Shown here: one piece after another, positions 12,201 to 21,200 of the stretch
How the letters are laid out: every line of letters begins with the position of its first letter
Position numbering within the stretch: the stretch's first letter is position 1
Source: Siphonodentalium dalli
Taxonomy: Eukaryota > Mollusca > Scaphopoda > Gadilida > Siphonodentaliidae
Length of the DNA stretch: 64,000 nucleotides
Direction: 5' to 3'
Assembly: GCA_032622095.1 (NCBI GenBank)
Contig: CP136061.1
Location: 42,477,797-42,541,796 of the forward strand
Made by a program: the position numbers and the translations under genes
Notes under the pieces: generated by a model
Seen by the model: only the letters and a program-made list of their open reading frames with translations
Databases searched by the model: none
Told to the model about the DNA's origin: nothing

Positions 12201-15200
12201 GAATAAGCCGAAGTAGATGACTACAATTAAGAAAATGATTAGCTGATCCCCATGCTCTTCTTACAATTAGTCATTGTGAACTAACTTACATTAATTGTAA
12301 CTCCATACAATTGAAAGGCACAGGATTAAATTCAGGATCACATATTAGAATGGGGAGGTATCAGTTTTTAGACAACAATAACAGTAGTTAATATCACGGG
12401 CATTATATAATGTTAGGTAATCCCAGTCATACACTGGTAGTACAATGTCATTTTTATGTGTACCCATACCATAGTATGGTACACATAGTGTCAACGTCCG
12501 GATTGACCACTCGTCGTCCGTCCGTCCATCTGTCCGTCTGTCTGTCTGTCCGTCCGTAGACACTTCATGTGTAATGCGATAACTCAAACATTTTCTATCC
12601 AATCAGAACCAAATTTTGTATATGGGTTTCCCAGCCCAAAATACAGATCAAGTTCGAATTTGGGTTTGATCCGAGTTTTTGTTACAGAGTTATGGCCCTT
12701 TTTCGACTTAGAATTCACGCATTCTGCCATAACTCAAACATTTTTTAACAGCCCAAAATACAGATCGAGTTCGAATATGGGTTTGATCCGATTTATTTTA
12801 AAGGAGTTATGACCCTTTTTTTGAAAAAAAAAATCTTTAAAAAAAATCTGATGCTATAACCGAAGTATTTTTTTGTCCGATTGTGTTCATATTTGATATG
12901 TAGGTTTATGATGACACACCCCTCACCTGCATAGTTTTTGGTATTAATTGGTTGATCGGTTTAGAAAATAATTAACCCTTCACACACATGCTATCCAATG
13001 CAATAAGTTGAACATATTTCTTCTGATCTGCCTCATATTTCTTACCTAGGTTTTTCTTAGCATGTTCTTCATCTGTATGGTTTTTGGTATTGTTTAATTA
13101 ACCCTTTTCACTCTTATGTTTACTTAGAATTCACCCAAGCTGCTATGACTCAAAACATTTTTCATCTGATCAACACCAAATTTGGTATATGAATTTATCA
13201 CCCATAAATACAGAACGAGTTCGAATATGGGTTTGATCCGATATATTTTAACAGAGTTATTGTCCCTTATAATTCAAGTAATTAATACTTCTTTGCTGCT
13301 GTGAATTTGAAGAGAACATATCACACAGACCAGGTGTGTTATTGAAATGAGTTATTTATTGCTATGGACATTAGATACTATATGCTGAGCCTGACAGTGG
13401 TGGCTGGCAGACTTTGTTTATCATATGTCAAACTGTGATTGATGACTCTGGTCCAGTTTTGTTTTCTGTTTGGGTAAGATTAACCCCATACTATCCGATT
13501 TGATAACTCAAATATTTCCATTGATTATGTTTATAGTTCTTGGCATAGTTTATGATAACACACCCCTAACCTGCAAATGAGGGTCATTTGGTTTATTTGC
13601 TTAAAAATATTAACATCCTCCACCAATCCTGTTGACACACAATGTGATAAGTAAATATTTTTCACACGATCACTATATAAAGTGTGAATTGTTGAAACTT
13701 TTGCACTCATGAAAAGGTAGGTGTAAGGATTTATAAAAATAGCTAATCGCTATCGCCAAGGTATGGGTTAAACATCTGCCGATCGTGATCGGCCTCTCGT
13801 TATATAAGATTAAATGAGTTTATATGCATAACAGTTCCCTCTACATTTCTGGTTATTACTAGACAGATGAAGGTATCTTTGTATATGCTTACTATGTGCA
13901 GAAAAAAATAATAAATAAAAATAAAACCCTCCCTCCCTCATTGATTTGAAAAAAAAATTGCTCGAGAACCTGGCCTTGGATTTAGAAAATAATTTCCATC
14001 CATACAAATATTTAGTATTGCCTACTCTCTAAACTGAGCTTCCATGCATATGCGACCCGCCATATCAAATCCAGTCGGAAGTCGGGATTTTTTTACCCTG
14101 TGCCAATGCATTCTCTTATATATGCGAGTCGACCATAGGTCGCCTCGCATATATAAGAGAATGCATTGGCCTAACAATTTTTTACAATTTTAATAATTTG
14201 TTCTTGTATTCTTTAACAATTTTATAATTTCACCCATACAGAGCCCCAGACAAACATGAGCAGACGACACTCTTCTATGTGCTTCTATATATGTGTGGGG
14301 CTCCCTGCAGGGTAATTGATGTTTTTTTATATTATGTCCTAAAAATATGCCACGCTTCGCATTGCACTTGTTATTGTGCAGCTGGCAGTCCACATTAAAA
14401 TGCAGTGAAGAAACAACTATGATAATAATTTGTTTATGTCTACCTTCAGGTGTTGGCCATATGCTTTGTTCGTAAAGGAATGGATTGGTGCTTCTCACAA
14501 AAAGAACTTGGGTGGCTTGATGATATCATGCCCGAATCACACAGAAGAGAGAAAGAAGACGAGGAGAAAAGACAGGTGATTTCACATTCGAAAGAATATG
14601 TGAAATTCCGCCACACCCTCTCATGTTGTATACCCGTCAGTAGATAACCTCATTTTCATTTCACTTTTATTTTTATTATGTTTTCGCTGTCTCTTGTAAC
14701 CCTACAGTATTAACCCCTTAACTGCTAAATGACGTTATGATGTCGTGTGCTGGGATGTTGACGTTATTGCCATTTCCCAATGGGAAAATATAATGGGGAA
14801 TATCACAAGAACCATAAAACTGACTCAGTTGAAAGGCTATTATCATTCACAATTGTGGAACATCATACACTGTTTGAAACTTTGAGATGCAGTTATTCCG
14901 ATGCACCAATCTCTGAGTTCCAGTTATGTTTAATGGCCTACTGCTATAGTGTGCTGAAGTCATATTGCAAACGGCGTGCACTTTTACGGGGGTCATAGCA
15001 GTGAAGAGGTTAAGAGTTAATCTTTGTCTCCAATCATACCAGAACCCTATCATTACCGAATGCATTCTCCATTTCAGTTTGGTAGCCCAGTGGTTAGAGT
15101 GTCAGACTTATAATGGTGTTAACACACCGGCATGAGTTCACGCCCCCCCCAAGTGACTATCATCTCCGCAACAGTGGCTTGGCTGGATTAAGTGGTGTGT

Positions 15201-18200
15201 GCGCTGTAGAGCAGCACACTGTTTCAAATCTCGTGCTAGGTTGTGACCCTTGGGCAAGGTCACTTGTACTGTGCTCACTTCATTGTACCTATACAAGAAA
15301 TAGGGACCTGGTTGTTGGATAAGCCACTCTAGTGAACCACCTGCAAAATGGCAGCAGGCACAAGGCTCAGTATTACTCAAAACAGCTGGGGTAATAATGT
15401 AAGCGCTTCGAGCTACATCAGGGATTAAGCGCTATATAAATGCTATACATTATTATAAGAGTATGAATTGGAATGGTCTATTCTTTATTAGAAGGGGTAT
15501 TTTTGATAATAATATATCTGCAGAAAACATGTGACTTATAAAAATGATGTTGTTGTAATTGTGGCCTGGAAGAGATACACTATATTTAATAATTTATTTA
15601 TTGTGGTGTCCTTTGTTTCATACTAATACAGACAATCCCACTTATTAACATAACGGATAAAAACATATCCCGTTTATAACCATATTATGTTCCTGCACCA
15701 AACCATTTACACTGTATTATATGTTAATTTCTACCCTCTAATATAAGAATTTGATAGACCACCGGTTATAAACATAGAAATATGCAATAACATGTTAACC
15801 ACGCGGGTGAAACTATGCACACATGCCAGTTAATCGAGAGGCCATTACAGTTAATTATGTAATTCAATCAATGCAAAGACGGCAAACAAAGAGAAACAAG
15901 CTGTGAACGACCACATGGACGCTTAAGATACTGATAGGCCTGTCAGCTAATCACTTACAATCCGGCATGTGTGCTCTTTTTAATCCATTTACAATGGGAC
16001 TTTAATGTACTTTGACAGGGCTTCGAATTCCGTGTCCGAAACGTTCCAATGTCGCGACATTGCATCACCGCGATCACGCTCAAAATAAGAACCTAATTTG
16101 TATGAATAGGAAACGGATGAGTATGTTTACTTAAACCCGGTGACATAGTCCCACGCTGTCTGATTCATATCATATAAAACTCAAGCCATACTTTCTCTCA
16201 TCATAACCATCCAAAATGTTTAAACGTAAACGTAACGATTTGTCACTCTGAGTTAAATACGAAAAATGAAAGTAAAGCTTGTTTTATTTTGTTGAATTCC
16301 CAGCAGGAAATCCCCTATTCACTCCAATGTCTACAGATAGAGTTACTCCTCCTGACTTGTAACCGGATATCGAATTTAGTGAAAATGGAAGCCGACTCGT
16401 GGCGCTTAAATTCACTTGTTTCTGGTTCTTTTTCATGCATAACACATGCATCAAGATTTATTCTCCAATCATTCATCAAAGTTATGTTGTGTCAAGTTTA
16501 TTTTGGTGACATAAAAAGAAGAATAGTAGAATAAATAACTAAAACAACCGCCATATTCAATGATTGATGATGGCGATGGAAAACGTGGTCAAATGTCCAT
16601 ACAAAGTACACACAAAATGGGCCAAATATCGGAATCCCGCACATAAACATACACGCTTATTAACATAAATTCCTCTTGCACCGAGGCTATGTGACAAAGC
16701 GGGATTAACTGTACACACAATATAACATGATATGGTAACAAAAATAAACACCATTAATAACATTGAGAGTTTTCACCATGAAGGCCTATAAATCACTTGA
16801 AATAAAACAATCAAGTATTTAAATGAATAGTAGTAACTAACATTCAGAACTAACCTACAGTAATGCCCTAAATAATCGACTCCTTAACCACAGCAGAATT
16901 ATGGGTAGTGAGAGCTTTCCGATGAATGGTAACAAGCCATATTTCCGACTAAATCCTGAAAAATTACCCATAATTCTGCTGTGGTTAAGGAGTCGATTAT
17001 TTAGGGCATTGTTGTAACTCAGGAGCGTTCCTATCTCTCTGTAAACAGCCTTGTTTAGAAATATTGTAATGATATAACTTAAAAAAATAATAATGTGTAG
17101 ATGAAAGAAGATTACAACAGTTGAAATGAGAGGTTATTCCATCCGTGATAATTCCACCACATCATTTCATGTTGTAGACCCTTTAGTAGATAACCTCATT
17201 TCATGTTGTAGACCCTTTAGTAGATAACCTCATTAGTAGATAACCTCATTTTCATTTCTCTATTCTGTTCCTTTTGAGTAATTAGAATTCTAGTTTTAAC
17301 CCTTTGAGTGCCAGGTCCGATTTTTGTATCAACCCATATACCCTGTGCCAATGCATTCTCTTATATATGCGAGTCGACCATAGGTCGCCTCGCAAATATA
17401 AGAGAATGCATTGGCCTAACAATTTTTCATCATTTGTTATTATTTTTTACAATTTTTTACAATTTTAATAATTTTTTCTTATATTCTTTAACTCTTTCAG
17501 TATTTTGTAGGTTTAGTGCCAGGGAATATTACGTTTTTGATGGGCATCAAAATTATTAATATGAATACTTGGTAATAGTTTTGAGTTATAACATGCCCCT
17601 GAGGTTTTATCCAGTTTGTTTTTAAATTCGCTATAGCATGCTTAAGCATACCAAAAACAAATTCTTAGGGCCGATTTTACAGACCGTAAATTAGGGCCGA
17701 TAAGATCGGTCCCTGGCACTGAAAGGGTTAATGTGGTCCCCAGTTGAGTATGTTGAAACATGGGACATTATTCAACATGGAGTAAAGAATAAGACTACGG
17801 TAGTTCAAATGTTATTCAATAAAAATATTATAAAAAAATAAATAAATAAAAATATAAAAAAAGACTACGGTAGTCACTGCCTGTAGAAGTCTTCTAAATC
17901 TAGTAATAAATTAATGCTGTATGCTGAATTTAGATCTCATCTTATGTCACAAGATGACCATATCCATTGAAATTGACATAAAAACCCAATTATCTAATTA
18001 TTAGATCACACCCTAAGATTTCTGTCACTTAATCATCCATTTCACTAGCCTTCGTCATGTTATCTGCCTGCTCATCTAATGTCTCCTATCATATGGCAAA
18101 AAGTATCATCTTATTCCTTGTCAATTTTCTGCCCATGGGCCTCCGATATTTGTCTCATCTTTACATTTTACTCATGATATCAGCTGATGGCATTTCACAG

Positions 18201-21200
18201 AATGTTCACTCGTTTAACCCTTCTATGACGGGAGCTGCGCTGGTGCAGCGTTAAGGATCATGTGCCAGTGCATTCTCTAATATATGTGAGTCTCCCATAG
18301 GGAGCCTCGCATATATAAGAAAATGCACTGGCTTACAAAGTCAAGGTAAATATTGATAAGGCCAATTTATTCTCTTATAGGGAGACTTGTATATATAAGA
18401 GAATGCATTGGCACAGGGTTTTCACGAAATTTCAGGAAGCTCCAGTCATGAAAGGGTTAAAAATTCAGTTCCTGTTATTTTCAGATCATTTACTCCCCGC
18501 TTTTTTAAGATTAGTCAAAAATTACTTATATTTATAGCCAGGTTCACATCTCAACAACTTCACACTCCAGTGACTTATTTTTCTGTATGCTGCATTGTTG
18601 TCAACTGACTGGTAATAAGTGAAGTAACTCTACACATATCAGGAGTATCTATCCTTATGCACTGCAATCAAGCCTTGAAATAGTGTGTCTGTCATTTGCA
18701 GAATGAGGTCCCCAGAGGGTGAATTTAGTGATGCTACCCCGCATAGTGGGCTAGCATCAACAAATTCACCCTCTGTGAACCTCATTCTGCTGAGGTGTAA
18801 GCAGAATGAGGTCCCCAGAGGGTGAATTTGGTGATGCTAGACCGCTATGCGGGGTAGCATCACTAAATTCACCCTCTGGGGACCTCATTCTGCAAATGAC
18901 AGACACACCATTTCAAGGCTTGACTGCAATAACACCTGCAGCTTTAATGGAAAGAAGATTGCTATAGCGACAGATGACTCAAGTGTGAAGTTACTGTGTC
19001 TAAACCTGGCTATTATATTATAATATTAATATGATACTTAATCACAGGAATAATCAAGCAATAATAGTTATCGCTCAGTGTTTCTTGTAATTGGAAGTTG
19101 ATTCATTGTAAATTAAATAAAACACAATCAGTATCTAGGCCATAACATCAAGAAATTTGTGCATTTTTTGTATTTAAATACCCTATTTGAAAATTTAAAC
19201 ATTATATAAATTGGATAAACTATTATACTGTGAAAATGTGTTTTTGAAAACAAATTTAAAAGTGATAAAAAAAATATTTGTTAAATTACCTATTCAGTTG
19301 GTTAAATTTTGCGGGCATTACAATCACTAATGTGACATACCATACAATTTTTCTAAATATGTCTTATTTACTTTCAGGGGGAGTTTCTGGATGAAGTTGA
19401 TGGTTCAGATGTACCAATGAGTGCTAGAGGAGATGTCGTTAATTTTCCGGTTAATTTTTCCACGGTATCTGAGCAGGATAGTGTAAATATTACCGAAGAG
19501 ATGGCAAAAACTGGTATCTGGAAAAACATTGTTTCCAACGAGTCATCAAATAGTCTCACGGAAAAGGACTGTGAGGGGGAGAAAGAATCAAGAAGTGGAT
19601 CGAAGAAACACACGTAAGTTATTCATTGCGTTAAAGACCTATAATGGACTTGTTCGGGTGCGTGAAACTGATAAGTTAGTACTCAGGCACTATGCCAATC
19701 TGGGGAATGTAGCATTCTACTAACATCACTGAAAATTTCAAAGAAATCGACCGTACCGCTCCATAGAAATTATTGTCTGAACTGCGCTGAATTGTAAATA
19801 TTTACATCTGGATTCGGGACGCAACTATCGGCGATAAACAAACACAGATGATTTTGTTCACCATCGAGAGTCATTGCATTTAATTAATATATGTGGGTGT
19901 GTGTTTGGATTAATATTCGTAAAAATAACTACTTTGAGCAAGATTATTCTCCATTTCTATTTGACCATCCTAGCAGAGTGTTTCACACAAGCCTTGAAAT
20001 AGGGTGTCTGTCATTTGCAGAATGAGGTCCCCAGAGGGTGAATTTAGTGATGCTACCCCGCATAGCAGGCTAGCATCACCAAATTCACCCTCTGGGTTCC
20101 CAGAGGATGAATTGGTGATGCTAGCCCGCTATGCGGGGTAGCATCACTAAATTCACCCTCGGGGGACCTCATTCTGCAAATGACAGGCACACTATTTCAA
20201 GGCTTGGTTTCACATCACTTTAACCCTTTACCCAACAGAAGGGCCCTGTGCCAATGCATTCTCTTATATATGCGAGTCGACCATAGGTCGCCTCGCATAT
20301 ATAAGAGAATGCATTGGCTTAATACATTAAAAATTATAAAATTGTTAAAGAATGTAAGAAAAAATGGTAAAAAGTGTTTAAAAAAGTTTTTTTTAGGCCA
20401 ATGCATTCTCTTATATATGCGAGGCGACCTATGGTCGACTCGCATATATAAGAGAATGCATTGGCACAGGGAATAACTGTAACTATCACAATGTGGTCAA
20501 GGAGCCGGTTCCAATGATATCCATATTTGTATGGTTCTATTGAGACAGACCGAAGATATTTTAGGCTGTTGAAGCTTTATTTGGCCGTTTTTGGCCGGTT
20601 TGTTGGGTAAAGGGTTAAAGGCCCACTTAATTTTCGAGTCACCGATTATTTTTTTTATATTGCCATAAAATATGAATAAAATATTATAATTCATCACTAT
20701 TTGAAACATCTGTCTCTCAGAAGATGCCCACTGAGAAATAGAATGCAGCTGAAATCATAAAAAGATCCCCCATTATAACTCCTAGAATGCAACAGAATTC
20801 TAACTAAAAATGTATTTTCAATGGAAGGGGAGAGCTTTCCGATGAATGGCAACAAGCCATATTTCCAACTAAATCCTGAAAAGTTACCCATAATTCTGCT
20901 GTGGTTAAGGAGTCGATTATTTAGGGCATTACTGTTAGTCCAAGTAAACAAGATAATTTCTCAGGGAAGGCCTCGTCCCCAAAGAACCTGTGGCTTTTAT
21001 TATTGTTGACTTGCCATTAATAATTATATAAATACTGCCTGTTCCAGTCTATAGATCTTTTTCATCGCTATAGTTTCAATTATGCTGGGGCATTCTGTAG
21101 TAAATGAATCAGGTCAAATTCATACCTTAACACAGCATGAATTAATATGACAGTTCACATGAAGAGCTTAACACAAGCGAAATCAGTTACACTATATTTG

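Noticed and set aside
20180-20476. Open frames with [19 protein letters not shown]-type peptides at many positions (also 2362, 6394, 24256, 29419, 31029)
   Set aside because: They are translations of the palindromic hairpin module of family A MITEs and appear on both strands of every copy.
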